The notes under the pieces are model-generated. The model ran no database searches. It was not told the DNA's origin and saw only the letters and a list, made by a program, of their open reading frames with translations. From the NCBI GenBank assembly GCA_946807835.1, contig OX327699.1, positions 7,929,001 through 7,993,000 of the forward strand: a stretch of 64,000 nucleotides of DNA, given 5' to 3'. Position 1 is the first letter of the stretch; each line of letters begins with the position of its first letter. This DNA is from Ailanthus altissimus. Its lineage: Eukaryota; Streptophyta; Magnoliopsida; Sapindales; Simaroubaceae. The position numbers were made by a program, and so were the translations under genes. Below, piece after piece: positions 35,621 through 48,450 of the stretch.

Positions 35621-36644
35621 AGAATGTTGATAAGTGACACAATTTGGTCAATGATTTAATTTTATCTTAGTTTTACCATTTAATCTTAGTAGCAAAAACT
35701 AGTAAGGTAAAAAGTAATTATTCAAAATTATTTTGAATAATTAAATTAGATATTATTATTATATTATTAGATAATATGATAATATATTAATCATAGCCAT
35801 TATATTTTAATATAATGAGGAGTTTAGATGTTGGCCATTTATTTATCTAATATAATTAAAATAATTATATTTGTTAGGTAATGATTTATTTAGATGACTA
35901 TTATTCTAGTACTTAATAAATTAATCTTAAGTGGGAGACTAACATTTAAATTGGTGAAGCACTTGTTTTTGTTTTATCAAATGTGTTGAATAACAAAAAC
36001 AAAACTTTGGCTTACAATTGAATTCATTGATTCATTTTTTAGAGGAGAATTGGGCAAGCTCATTGAAAATAAGTGAGAGAGTTTTGGTTTTGTATTTTTC
36101 AAGTGTTGAAAGCAAAAAGAAATTCTTTTCATCTTCTTCTCCCATAAATGGATCAAAATAAATAAAAGAAAATGGAGAAAGAGTTTGAATACAAGTTGTA
36201 CTAAACTTAATTATCCTATGAAAATTGTTTCCAATAAAATTAAAAGAGTTGTATACATAATTTATAATCTTCATTTAAAAAACAAGATTGTATTCAAAAG
36301 AGTTTGAATACAAATTGCTGAAAATTTTAAAAACTAAGTTGCCATTTTAGCTCCATAATCCTATCAAACCATTATGGACTAGAATTGTTCAACAATTTAC
36401 TTTAAAGTGAGCTCTTCAATTGCATTGTTGGAGAACTTGAATATTTTGTAAAGCTACTTTCATTAGGTAAGTATTCTTTACATTTTAATTTTATGTACAC
36501 AATCATTCATCATATATAAGTTGTTGTATAATAATTATATTTGAGCATATATGTGGTTAAATTTGTTAAATTGTGCGTATTTATTAACATGCTTCCACTA
36601 CGTATAGTAATTTTTGAAATTACATACACACTTGATTTCCAACA
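35621..36644 (+). repeat. J1 right segment
   Basis: AT-rich, no coding sequence. It aligns with the right half of J3 (53700-54623) in general layout and ends TTTCCAACA, followed by CTTAC. Confidence 0.65.
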
Positions 36645-38165
36645 CTTACGTCCTTTATTGGCTTGTTTGGCACATTGCTTCGTCCGCTGTTCTATGTTTT
36701 GCTTTGCTTTCTCATAAATTTGCTTAGTAAAATCAGCTTTCTTCTTAAATCTAACTTTGTACATTTGCTTAAAGGTAAATGAGTAAAATCCAAAGGAGTC
36801 AATGGATCCAGAGAAAATCTCAAAAAGTGAAAACTTAGTTGCAGAATGAACACGATGATTATAAGTAAATTTAACATGTAGCAAATAATCTTTCCACATC
36901 TTCAAATTTTTTTATATGATAGCACGCAACAAAGTAGATGAAGTCTTATTTACTACTTTAGTTTTACCATCAGTTTCCCACAAAGTCTTCCAGAAATAGC
37001 TCAAGAATCGTGTGTCTCGATCAGAAACAATAGTCCTGGGCATGCTATGTAACCTAACAATCTCTTTGAAAAATAAATCGGTTATATGTGATGTATCACC
37101 AGTTTTATGGCATGCAATAAAATGTGGCATCTTAGAGAACTTATCAACAATCACAAAAATTGAATCTCTCTCCTTCTAAGAATAGGGAGGGGTGTGTACA
37201 ATTCATGTTGTTGATGCCTTGACTTAGCTTGCTTGTAAGTAATGCATCTTGCATAAATCCTCTCTACATCACATTTCATGTGCGGCCAAAAGAAATGCTC
37301 ATGCAATACACCTAAAGTATTTGCTACCCTAAAATGACTCATTAAACCACCACCACGTGCTTCATAAATAAGTAATTCACACAAGGATGAATGTGGAACA
37401 CATAATTTATTTTCTTGAAACAGAAAATCATCATGTAGATTGAACTTCCTACTCACCCTTTTAGTGCAAATTTTAAACAAGTCACCAAAATAAGAATCGT
37501 TTGCATATAATTCCTTAATGTCATCAAATCCAAGCAATTTAGCATCAAGAGTTGAAAGCAAAGTGTATATGCATGATAGTGCATTGGCAACTATGTTTTC
37601 CTTACCTTGTTTATATTTGATCATATAGGGGAATATTTCAATGAACTCTACCCAACTTGCATGGCATCTGCTCAACTTATACTGTCCTTTTAATTGCTTC
37701 AAAGATTCGTGATCCGTATAAATAATAAATTCTTTTGGCCATAGATAATGCTGCCAGGTCTCTAGAGTTCGAACTAATGCATACAATTATTTATCGTAAG
37801 TGGAATATTTTAGGATTGCCCCATTCAATTTCTCACTAAAGTATGCAACTGGTCTTTCCTCTTTTGTCAACACTCCTCTGATACCTATACTTGATGCATC
37901 ACACTTAATTTCAAATATTTTAGTGAAGTTAGGTAAAACAAGTAAATGTGGATTAGTCAATTTATCTTTGATTAGCTTGAATGCTTTCTCTTGCTCATCT
38001 TCCCACTTAAATGAAACATTCTTCTTGATAACTTCAGTTAGAGGTACGGCTATGCTACTGAAATCCTGAATAAAGTGTCAGTAAAAACTAGCCAAGCCAT
38101 AGAAGCTTCTTACCTGAGTCATTGAAGTAGGCATTGGCCAATCTTGAATTTCCTTCACCTTTTCA
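36645..38165 (-). pseudogene. Element K RNase H - integrase remnant
   Basis: From right to left on the minus strand: EKVKEIQDWPMPT (end of RT), FKWEDEQEKAFKLIKDKL, CDASSIG (RNase H), [12 protein letters not shown], then the integrase zinc region ([28 protein letters not shown]) with C-I-T-Y replacing the second Cys. Then [37 protein letters not shown] and a core region with part deleted (the HPQTDG stretch is lost), then TKQCAKQANKGRK at the J1 edge. Stops and frameshifts occur near 37790, 37150 and 36910. It is non-functional. Confidence 0.75.
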
Positions 38166-40719
38166 TGACAGAACCCGCCCCAAGACCCTCTACTGTAGGT
38201 CCCAGCAGCCCTGTCGGGCACCTCGATGGAAGTTCCTCAAAATTTAACTGGGTAAGTTGAGAAATTCTACAAGTCGAACCTAGTTCTTGTTATTATTGAG
38301 AAAATCTTGACATATACATGAAAATGACATCTTAATTTTAAAAAAATGGACAGAGTTTTCCTTATTTTTCTAAAAATACAATCCAAAACCTACAAAGAAT
38401 TACACTTCTATTTTCAAACTACTACTCAATACTGCTAAATAGGACCTCCGGTACTTTCCAAAATCAATCAAACTCAACTTAATAATTTTATTTAAATAAC
38501 AAAATGATCATACTCATAAAAAGTAAAAATGATCATCATAATATCGAAATCTCTTCTTATTGGTTTAAAATATACATACAAATACACATGCCTATAATTA
38601 CTATGCAGAAAGCAAAAATGGTGCTATTTAGCACTTTTACATTTACAAAAATGATCTTCAGATTTGGCCCACTAATCAACAATAGGACAATTAGCAGCTT
38701 GCGTACAGAGACCGGCACCTGTGAAGAGGGTTTAGAAAATATAAAACACAAAACAAGTGAGCTAAAAGAGCTCAATAAGTGCATTTAAGATTTTTCAAAT
38801 AAAATAACATTATGCATAGATAGTAAATTCTAAAAGACATGCATAAATTATGCTTCTAAAACTGATATATAGCTATAAAATAGTTTTTACATCATATGCC
38901 AATAAAATCTTGCTGAGTTGTTTTATTTACATCTTTGGAAAATAATATCCAAAATCTGTACAATATAATAACTACTATGTGCATATAAAGGCATAAAATG
39001 CTATTGGTAAATAAAAAAACTAGTAAAGTCCTCGCTCGGCCATTTTCTTTTTAAATTGTATCAATGGTAACCATAAAGCTCTATACTTATGCAGTGACTC
39101 AACTAGTATCGTACACGTGAGTAGGTCATGGGACACCTCAACTAGCCGTACGCATAGTGATATCTCAAGACATCTCACTGGCTATGCAGCAGAATCCTAC
39201 ATCGCATACATAGAGCGACTCACAGGATTGGACATCCCAACTTCCCGGAGTTAGTGACACACCCCATAACCTGCCCATGTGTACGGGATATACTAGCCAG
39301 GTCTAATACAATCACCACCATTATAATCTAAGGGTACCAATGGCCTTTGAAACGAATGCAATAATTTTAAAACAGTTTCTTAAACTGAACATGTAAAAGC
39401 ATATCTATGGATATATATCAAGATTATAAATCATGTTTATGCATTAAAAACACATAAAACATACATTTTCATTATGCGGAAACATAATAAACGAATGATA
39501 AAATAAATGACAGATTTTCACTTACAACCGCTTCGCGCTCAATTTCGCTCCGGATTTCTGCTCCCGTTAACTTTGGTTGGACATAATTGCCTTTACCTTT
39601 CTAAAATAGACAATTATGTCCCATTTTCTTTATTTTTGATTTTTCTATGAACCATAAACATTCAATTTACATAAGGCACCATTTATACATCACAATTAAC
39701 CCGAAACACAACTCAATCCCTAACTTTCTTAAAGTGGAAGAATTTCACCCTATATTCCAACACATTTCTTTTCTCAATTTCTTGTTCTAATTACATTAAA
39801 ATCAAGCAAATTTCATTCTAATGTCATAATTACAACAATTGAAGTCTCTACATTCAAATAACCAAAAATCCTAATTCTTACCTTGCCACTTTTTTCACTT
39901 TGATGACTCCTTCAAGATCCACACTAGAATTTAACTCAATATAAACTAAGAATACACACAAGAACATTAATTGAAGAAATCTTGAAAGTTCACATATTTA
40001 TCTCACAAACAAATGATTTTCTTACATCTTTTTCTTGAATTTTCACTAATTGAGACTTCAATTGAGTTTAAGAACTTATACTTGACCTTCATATAGTTTA
40101 ATTAAATATGAAAAATCATGAAAAAAAAACTTGAAATGTCACTGTAGCAGCCCCTCCCTCACTTGGACGAATTTTGCTCTCTTTTACTCTAAGTGTTTGC
40201 TTTTGATCACTTGAAATTTCTACACACTTCTACCATATTTATAGTGCTCTTCCAAAAGACCAATTTGCCCCTCAACTAACTCAAAATTTCTAAATTGCCA
40301 TTAGTTAGAAACTAAGTATGTAATTGATTCCTTTGTAACTATCTAGTTAGAATAGTCCAATGAACTAACTAGAATTTCTAACTTAGCAATCCATGAGATT
40401 GTTTCTAATTAGTCCATTCCCTAATATATGGATTGTATTTCTCAATAAAGGCTTGTTCTATACATAACCCTAAAATAGAAATTCATGTAGTAAGTTAGAA
40501 TTTCCTTTTCCAAGCTAATAGAGAAAAATTTCAAAAATATTCTGGGGTCGTCCGACTCTTCGATCGTGTGTAAAATTATCAAATTAGATTTAATATCTCT
40601 CATGCGCACCATAAAAAATATATTTCTAATAGGGTTAAAATCGGGTAACCCTACGGCGTCTTCATTACTCTATATCGAAATCTATGTGCCAATACTACTA
40701 ATAGGGATTAGATATTACA
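38166..40719 (-). repeat. Element L: 2.55-kb solo LTR, TSD TTTCA
   Basis: TGACAGAACC...TATTACA on the plus strand (TGTAATATC...TTCTGTCA on the minus strand), flanked by TTTCA at 38161-38165 and 40720-40724. Removing it rejoins the K frame between DDE and EKVKEIQDW. There is no protein-coding content and no internal region or second LTR, so it is a solo LTR. The size and the GGGGCGGGTTCTGTCA end recall large-LTR gypsy elements of the Tekay/Del type, but that assignment is a guess. Confidence 0.75.
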
Positions 40720-41560
40720 TTTCATCATCAACCTCAATTCCTTTAAAACTTACGACAAAAACAAAAAACATAAGTTTATCCGTGCAAAAAATACATTTCT
40801 TAAGGTCAGCAAACAACATTTTTGTCCTTAAAACCTCTAAAATAAACTTAAAGCGTTCAACGTGAGCATCCAGATTTTTGCTATATATCAGGATATCATC
40901 AAAGTAGACAACTATAAATTTGCCATTAAAAGCACGTAAAACATTGTTCATAAGTCTCATGAAAGTATTAGGTGTATTAGTTAATCTAAACGGCATAACT
41001 AGCCACTCATACAAACCATATTTTGTTTTAAATGTAGTTTTCCACACATTACCTTCTTTCATCCTAATGTGATGGTATCCACTTTTGAGATCAATCTTAG
41101 AAAACACATAAGATCCATGCAATTCATCTAACATATCTTCTAACCGAGGAATTAGATGGTGATACTTTACCGTAATGTTGTTGATGGCTCAAAAATCAAT
41201 ACACATCCTCTATGTCTCATCCTTCTTAGACACTAGTAGGACCGGAACGGCACAAGGACTCAAGGTCTCTCTAATATACCCTTTTTTCATCAGCTTGTTA
41301 ACCTGCTATTGAAGTTCCTTCATCTTCTTGGGATTACTTTTATAGGTGGGTTGGTTTGGGATTATTGTACCAGGTATGAATTTGATGTTCAATTCCTCAA
41401 ATTAGAGGTAAGCTTGGAGGCACCTCCTCGGGAAAACATCATTGAATTCTTGTAAAAGAGAATTAATGTTGTTCGGTAAAGATCCGGTAAGATCGTTAGT
41501 ACATAAAAGAGCCTCATTGTACATTAGTACTATAATGGGCTGTTGTGAAAATTAAGCTCT
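40720..41560 (-). pseudogene. Element K reverse transcriptase remnant
   Basis: The open piece 41134-40715 reads [20 protein letters not shown], then [18 protein letters not shown] and [19 protein letters not shown], the palm domain with the YFDD motif intact. Upstream (41520-41135) the RT start is in broken frames ([27 protein letters not shown] before a stop). Gag and protease are absent, because the LTR follows within about 40 bases. Confidence 0.75.
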
Positions 41561-42280
41561 CTTGATATCACAATGTTTTGCAATGTAGTTATATTTTTTC
41601 TCTCTTGCATTCACCAAGGTTGCAACTCTCTCATTTTAAAATTTTATTTTTTTGAATTCTCTTCTCATACTCTCAATCCCCATGGTATATATAGAGACTA
41701 TAAGGGATGTTAAGTTATAACTTTCAAATTTAAATTTTAAACTTACAACTACCCTCTCACCCAAAAGTCCACAATTAAAACTACCACAACAAAATTCAAA
41801 CAAAACCAACAAACTTACAGCTACCCACTACCCAAAAGTTCACAATTACAACTAACACAACAATTTCAATTACAAAATTCAAGCTTAATCTCTACTAATT
41901 CAACCAACATATTGCTAATTTTTGAATTTAAAGGAAAAGTGATTTACTGGCCTTCTAGAATCAAATCTAAAAACAAATGTGCCTTAATCAAAGTGATTAG
42001 GTTTCCTTGAATCTGATTTGGACATATTTGAAATGGATTTGGGCTTATACCAGGCCTCCGTGTGTTTGCCATCTCACAAACTTGTTGAATCAGCCCATTT
42101 AATTATTTTTTAAATTACTTGGATCTAAGTCTTGTGATTGGCCTATTTGGCAAACTTAATGGATTATGTGATTACTTGACTTGAGCTCTTTCAAGCCCAT
42201 GTGTCTCATATGTCCCTCCAAGCCCACGTGTGAGTTTTTTCTCTTGTATGCGTATAGGCTATGCAGCGTTGTCTGCATCA
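41561..42280 (-). repeat. Element K 5' LTR, truncated
   Basis: It matches the solo LTR at 56218-57020 from the CATGGTATATATAGAG TATA region to the GTATAGGCT...GCATCA end. The rest of the LTR, the primer site, gag and protease are deleted. On the minus strand it still reads RPITRLRSK, a diverged form of the LTR-encoded integrase-tail motif. It is followed by GCATT. Confidence 0.7.
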
Positions 42281-43085
42281 GCATTAGTAGCAACATGATA
42301 TAGGGATGTTTACAACTTAGAAGGTTTCACAAAATTGGTATGCATTGATTGATTGATGGTCCTTTTATCATCGGACTTCTCCATGTGTTTCTTCAATTTT
42401 TCTTTTCTTTTGCTTTTCATAAAAAAATTATGGATCCATATTAGTGAACTTTGCTCCAGTGTTTGGCCACATAATTATCATCTTCTAAATTAATTGAAGT
42501 TTTAAAAATTATCAGTGATATGTTGCCTACTTCCAATATCCCTTCCATTCCAAAACTCCAACTATAAGTACCAGTTGCTAACGAACTTGAGAACAATTCA
42601 TCTAACTATTCACCATTCACTAAAGGTTTATTACGAAATTGCTAAACTTTTGGATATTTTTGTGTCATAAAAACAAACAAACAATTAAGTATATTTATAA
42701 TTGAACTATTAAATAATTCACTTGAATAAAAGAAAAAGTATATTAGCTTCAAGTTATTCTTCCCATCTATTACGTGGCCAATTAAAACTATGAGTTACAA
42801 AAATAATTGAAATTGTTTAATTTGTCTTTTTAATAAACAAGAATATGATGGTTATGAAGTTTTGGTTTCAAAACCTAAAATACATACTTCCCAGCTAAAG
42901 GTCTCTAGCTTAATTTCATCCAAATAATTTTTTATGCCACCAACGATTTAAAAAAAATAGAAAAATAGACCATCCTATCATATTAACCAATTATACAAGC
43001 AAACACAATTGAAACATATTAAATAACACTTGATATATACATGTAATGGAGCAGTAATTTGTCAAGTTAATCTTTTAAATAGCAT
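42281..43085. other. No recognised feature; right flank of element K
   Basis: AT-rich. The first five bases are the K target duplication. No coding or repeat structure recognised. Confidence 0.4.
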
Positions 43086-43089
43086 CAGA

Positions 43090-43215
43090 AGTGTACACTT
43101 GTCTAAATGTCTTAACAGCTTAGAAGTGAAGAGTTGATAGTATTTGTAACGCCTATTATGGTGGAGGTCCTAAGTTCGAATCTCATTATCCCATGTAAAA
43201 AACATAGAACAATTT
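43090..43215 (+). repeat. Possible tRNA-related SINE fragment
   Basis: GTTGATAGTATTTGTAACGCC, 31 bases later GTCCTAAGTTCGAATCTCA. The second motif resembles the B box of tRNA genes (GGTTCGAATCC) and the first an A box at suitable spacing. No tRNA cloverleaf could be built, so a SINE head is the best guess. Confidence 0.3.
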
Positions 43216-44330
43216 TTATATTTGAATTCTTGTTTTAACCTTCTGCCCAATATTTAAATATAAAATTGTAAATTAATTTGATTATTAATAACCATTACTT
43301 GATTTGTAACTAACTTATACATGTATGATTAAAACAAATTGACTACTTTTGTATGCATACAATAAATTATTTAAAAAAATACGAATCCCCATGTAAAAAA
43401 GGGAACATATTTGTATAATTTAATTCTTATTTTAACCTTGTGCCCAAAATTTAAATATAAAATTGTCAATAAATGCAATTGTTAATGACCATTACTTCAT
43501 TTGTAACTAACTTATGTATGTATGATTGAAACAAAATTATTACTTTTGTGTTCATGTAATAATTATGTGAAAATTACAAATTAAATATATTTTTAACATT
43601 ATACACAATAATAACGTATTATATGACATACTATTTAAATTCAATAACTGTCAATTATTACCATGATCAAAGATAAGAGATATATATATATAATAATAAT
43701 AATTCACTCATTTAACCTTATGGATGCTAGTTACTTAGATAACTATAAATTTTTGACATTGTCTAGAAGAATTACTTCATTGGAACAAATTTTACAATTT
43801 AATTCATGTTTTAACCTTATGCTTGATAGTTAATTGCAAAATTATCAATCATTTTTAGTTATCAATGACCATTACTTTTTTTTTAATGTTCAATGACCAT
43901 TACTTGAGATGTAACTAACTTATGTACGGTTGAAACAAAATTAACTACTTTTTTTTAGGTAATAAATTTTGTGAAAAAAATACAAATTAAATTTATCCTT
44001 AACATCATAAAGATAGTTGCGTATTATATGAAATACTAATTAAATTAAATAAATATCAATTATTACCATTATTAAGGATAAGAGAAATCTATATTAATTA
44101 ATTCATTTATTTAATATTATGCACGCTAGTTATTTAGATAGCTGTCAATTTTTGACATTATCCAAAAGAATTACTTCATTGTAACTAACTTATTCTAGTA
44201 TCAATGGAACAAAATTGACAACATAATTATTCATGTGTTTCATTTAGAGTTATTTTTATAATGATTGCTTCCTTTGTAACTATTAACTAACTTACTTTAA
44301 TATAAAATTGCCTACCCTAAGTTACTAATT
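43216..44330. repeat. Tandem array of an AT-rich repeat, units about 200-410 bp
   Basis: The block containing TTTGTAACTAACTTATG recurs at about 43303, 43503, 43913 and 44190. With it recur TTTTAACCTTrTGC, TCAATTATTACCAT and GATAAGAGA. Copies differ by 10-25 percent by eye. A related single copy lies at 58263-58985. An (AT/TAA) microsatellite is at 43680-43701. Confidence 0.65.
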
Positions 44331-44443
44331 CATGTAAATAATTATACATTTAATAGTGAATAACAGTTCAAAGAAAAACCAGCAGATAAAGAATACGATG
44401 GCTTTTTTATGTTCGATTGTGAAATGATGATATCGATACTTGA

Positions 44444-46648
44444 TTGTGCCTGATGATATACAAGACGGTTTTGACTAGGGTGCATGCATGTGTTATATAT
44501 ATATTACAACAAAACTTATGCATCTCATACATAAATTAAGCACAGCGGAAGTAGAAAATCTAATTTCCTAGTACAACAAAAACATAACTTTAAGTCTCAT
44601 TATCGTAATGAAAATTAAAGATTGAGAGTTCATCTTATAAGCCTTTGGAATAATAATGAAGTCTGCCTTAAACTGCACTTGTTGGTAGTTCTAGTACTCA
44701 ACAATGGTAGGTTTAGGTATCTAAAATGATAGCCTTAGTCCTAACAGTGTGTTTAACACTTATATACTTTGATTAACACTTAACCACTAGTTTAACTCTT
44801 TAAACTATTTCATTTAAGTAATGAAGTTATTTTGCTTGTTCAACTCTTGAACTACAAAAACCAAATTTCAAGTGCTTTAATGGCCGGCCAAATAGGGTGG
44901 AGAAGAGGATGAATAATAGGCTTCACTTTACAACTCTTGAAAGATAAAACCAAAAGCACTTTCTCTATTTTTCTCAATTGGCCGAGCTACTTTTACCACA
45001 AAATGAAATCGATTCATTTACTTTTACATTTGTTAATTTCCCTCCATTTTTGCAAGTCAAGGCTTACCGACTTACCAAGCATGGCAAACAATGCCTAAGC
45101 CATTCTTTCAAATTTAATCTTTGTTTAATCAATTAAAACATGTGCACTTGAATTAATTTTATAACATTGTTTGACTTTAAGAAATAATAATATCTACTAT
45201 ATTATTTGTTCATTTAAAAAATAATTCCTTGAATAATAAACAAATGACTTTATTTGTCTTATAAGTAAGGGAATTATGGTAATTTCAATGTCAAACAATG
45301 AATGGCCTATAATTGCCACTTGTCATCATCCTATCAGTTAACAATTATTGTTAACTAATTGATGAACTCAACACTTAAGTCTTGACAAGTGCACATCCTG
45401 AGGGATCCTAAAATAAATGTCTGATTTGCTGAAATGTACTTAATCAAACTATTCAATTCAGTACATTGCTTTAGTGTAAAATGAGTACACTTCATATTAC
45501 GGGACTCCCTAGGTTCATGCCTAATTTATCAAATGCAACTCTTCTATGAGTCCATAAATAGTGCCCCATGCACGCATCACGCATGATAGATATTATAAAT
45601 TAACTCGTTAGACCATACAAGTTGTGTAATAACGTATACATATAATCCTTCTGTCATCTAAATCCTAGAAGAGTAGGGATATAGATCATCATTGTCAAAA
45701 TTTCCATATGCTCATCTATGAACTCATCTTCAGATTTATATCTTGATAAATAATATACATAAACACTTTTGCGATATTGTTCAACCTTGTGAAAAACTCT
45801 TTTCTTGAGTTTATTTCTTATAGCCATAAAACTTTCTAAGATAGATTCTTAGAGCATCTAGATATAAAACTCACCCATGTGAGCTAACAGATCCCATATC
45901 TATGCACACCGGACTCCATAAGCATCAGACAATACCCAGTAACACGCAGCAGTCAGATCATGAAAGGACTTTGACATCTGTAGAAACAAATTATGGTGGA
46001 TCACTCACAAGCTCATCGTGGCACTCAGGTCAAAGACCACGAATACTACTCAACTCGAGAGAACCTGTCATTAACAACTTTATGGGATGTCTATTGGAGG
46101 TTCTCGTGAGTCTATTTAGTATCCAGTCCTTATTGATACTCGTATGCCTATACGAGCTTCCACTAAGCTTATGATCTACTAAAACTAACCATTTAGATTA
46201 TTCATATATAGACATACACTAATCTATATAAAAGGGTTTCATTGATAGACCCAAATTAGTAAAATAGATCAGGTACTTAGTGTTTGAGAACATACTACAT
46301 AATGACATTTTCTAGCACCATTTACAACTCTTTGCAACTATGTCATTACTAATATATTCTTAGGTCTTTGTCCTATTTTAAACAAGGCTTTAACTCCTTA
46401 GATTTCGCTGACTCTTATAACCTACTAACTCTTAGCATTTATAACTCTCAGTGTTGTGAACTTTTAATACTAATCTAAACTCCTCTACAGTAGATCTAAA
46501 CTTTTTCAGATCATACAATGTCTGAAACACTATAAGCAACATACCATTTAATAAATGTAATTAGCGATTTAATAAAATATCTATTGTATAAATATTAAAA
46601 TAAAATATTAATACAAAATAAAATGGCATGTGAACACAAATACCAACA
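44444..46648 (-). repeat. J2: second copy of the J repeat (inverted)
   Basis: 2205 bp. On the minus strand it starts TGTTGGTATTTGTG at 46648 and ends near 44444, where the end is mutated. The flanks CTTGA (44439-44443) and ATTGA (46649-46653) agree at four of five bases. It carries the J-specific block with GTCTGATGCTTATGGAGTCC (inverted near 45905-45935) and a CTTCCGCTGTGC block near 44545. No real coding frame; the open frame at 45902-46174 shows no similarity. Confidence 0.65.
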
Positions 46649-46653
46649 ATTGA

Positions 46654-46870
46654 TAGTTTTGGCTGATAAGAATTATGGGAACTAGATGGAGTTCTTGTTG
46701 AGAAAAATATGAAGGATTGGATGATTGATCATCAATGGGCTGATCTGTGACGAAGTAGTAGTGGACTAGTTATTAAATTGAAAATTCAATATAGAGCTAT
46801 GATTATCTAGTTCTACTTTCTGATTTTTTTCTCAAAAGGTTTCTTATTAGTCAAACAAACTCTTGACCTA
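46654..46870. repeat. Probable end of a copia LTR
   Basis: The sequence ends ...TGACCTATTAT just before a primer-binding-like site, so part of it is likely the end of the LTR of the copia relic that follows. The left boundary is unclear. Confidence 0.3.
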
Positions 46871-46875
46871 TTATA

Positions 46876-48450
46876 TGGTATCAAAACCTCAATGTAGCTA
46901 ATGCCAATGTTTTAAGCACTAATTTAGCTTTAATTAACACAAATTATTTTAATCATACAAACTATATTTTTTCCCTCAATTGTTAAAATCACTTGATCCA
47001 ATTATGTGGTTTAGCATTCTCAAATGCTCACTAAAATTAGAGTAAATAGATTAGAGCGCTTCACTAATAGAAGTAAAAAAGGTCCAAATCAAGTTCTTAA
47101 AATCACAAATCTAAATCACACCATAACAGTTGTTGAGAATCTTAAATTTAAGTTGTGGAAAAGGTAAGATTAGCGACTTTTTAAGCTGGTTATTTTTAAA
47201 TATTCATTTCATAATACTCTATTTGGTCATTGATAGCCATAAATCACGAGAGCTATGGATGCTTGTAGAAAAACAATTTGAATTAGAGTCAAAAGATCAA
47301 TCTATACAATTGAAGAGCCAACTATCAATGGTGAGATCTATATAATTTAAGCTGGTAATTTTCAACCATCCATAGATCAGAGTTAAAAGCTCAACCTCTC
47401 TGAATGTCTTACTATTTTCTCAGGGCTTAGATGATGAAGTAGCCACTGCTAGTTTTCCAATTGAAGTGGATAATTTTTATAGAATACTTGATCACTAGAG
47501 TTAGTTCAAATTATGATTTAGTCGTTGTGTTGAATACAAGCAAACATCGCTCAATTAGTTAGAATGAAGCATGTCATATTGTTAACTCAAAATAGAAGAA
47601 ATATGAAGAAATCTAGTAACAAAAATGAGAACCAAAATAAATTTACGACCAGTACTATATTAAAAGAGGTCAAAACAAGGAGGTTTTAATGGTGTTTGTT
47701 GGGCTAATAATGATAATGGCTTGGAAAATGATGGTTGTGGTAATAATAGTTATAATGGTGTTGGATTTGGTAACAATGGATATAGTTCTGGTGGTGTTAA
47801 TAACTTTGAAAGAAGAAATTAGTAAGGAAGAGGTCTAGAGGTCAAGGTAAAAAAACACAAAGAATGGGGAAAAGTTGAATTAATTTGGTAGAGGGAATTA
47901 TCTTAAATTGATTTGTCAAAATTGTGAAAGACAGGGACATCTTACTTTAAGGTGATAATAAAAATATTGCAGAAACTATGGTGAAGAGGCCAAATTGGTT
48001 ATGGGAACCATGGTGCTGAAATATTTATTAGCCTAGATCTAAGTGGTCTATTAAGATCTAATTTCAATGCCATTTACCTATATAATAGTCTAATAGCTCA
48101 AGAAGTCCTATTAATTAAGGCTAGTATCTGAATTTAGGTGTTACTCATTCTTTAATAAATGATGCTTGCAATTTGATTATAAAAACTAAATTTTCCAGTT
48201 ATGAATAACTTACAATTACAAATTATGTTGGTTTGCAAATTAATGTACAACTAAAGTCAAAATCTAGAAATATCTTAATGCTTAAAGACTTGTTGTATTT
48301 CCCTTAATCACCAAAAGTTTATTAAATATATCAAAATCAGTAGTTGATAGTTAGATATTTGTTAAATTTTACTATGACTAGTTGATGAAGTAGTATTTGA
48401 TCCCAAACTTATCGTCCAAGCAAAGCTTCCCAAATAAATCGAATTTAATT
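46876..48450 (+). pseudogene. Ty1/copia gag-protease remnant
   Basis: It starts with a primer-like TGGTATCAAAAC at 46876-46887. Frames then show the copia gag core (VIDSHKSRELWMLVEKQFEL, QSIQLKSQLSMVRS, near 47230-47340), a Gly/Asn-rich linker near 47690-47810, a zinc-knuckle remnant (CQNCERQGHLTLR, near 47920) and a protease-like stretch (GVTHSLINDACNLI; SRNILMLKDLLYFP, near 48140-48305). Many stops and frameshifts are present, and integrase, RT and the second LTR are absent. Lineage within copia not determined. Confidence 0.6.

Larger units (their letters stand above)
17271..36644 (+). mobile_element. J1: TGTTGG...CCAACA repeat (solo LTR or LARD), split by B/C and CACTA
   Basis: J1 is made of 17271-17997, 30417-31022 and 35621-36644, about 2.36 kb in all. 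It aligns along its length with J2 (44444-46648, inverted) and J3 (52572-54623). Its right end is TTTCCAACA; the left end is mutated (TATTAA for TGTTGG). The flanks TTTAC (17266-17270) and CTTAC (36645-36649) agree at four of five bases. Removing B restores the J3-like sequence TCGTTGTG/TGTCGCTG. No coding sequence is seen. The ends and 5-bp duplication fit a copia-type solo LTR or a non-coding LTR derivative. Confidence 0.75.
17119..42280 (-). mobile_element. Element K: old gypsy element split by nested insertions, TSD GCATT
   Basis: The outer ends are TGATATAGACC (17119) and GTCTGCATCA (42280), flanked on both sides by GCATT (17114-17118 and 42281-42285). On the minus strand the order is a truncated 5' LTR (about 42280-41561), RT, RNase H, integrase, 3' LTR end. 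Gag and protease are deleted. J1 splits integrase between 17270 and 36645, and L splits the RT/RNase H join between 38166 and 40719. Without insertions K is only about 3.2 kb. LTR similarity places it with the solo LTR at 56218 and the LTR at 59041. Confidence 0.85.

Noticed and set aside
43680..43701. AT/TAA microsatellite as a possible replication or matrix-attachment site
   Set aside because: Low-complexity DNA alone does not support that.
47690..47830. Gly/Asn-rich sequence like a glycine-rich protein
   Set aside because: It lies between gag core and zinc knuckle of the copia relic, where such linkers are normal.
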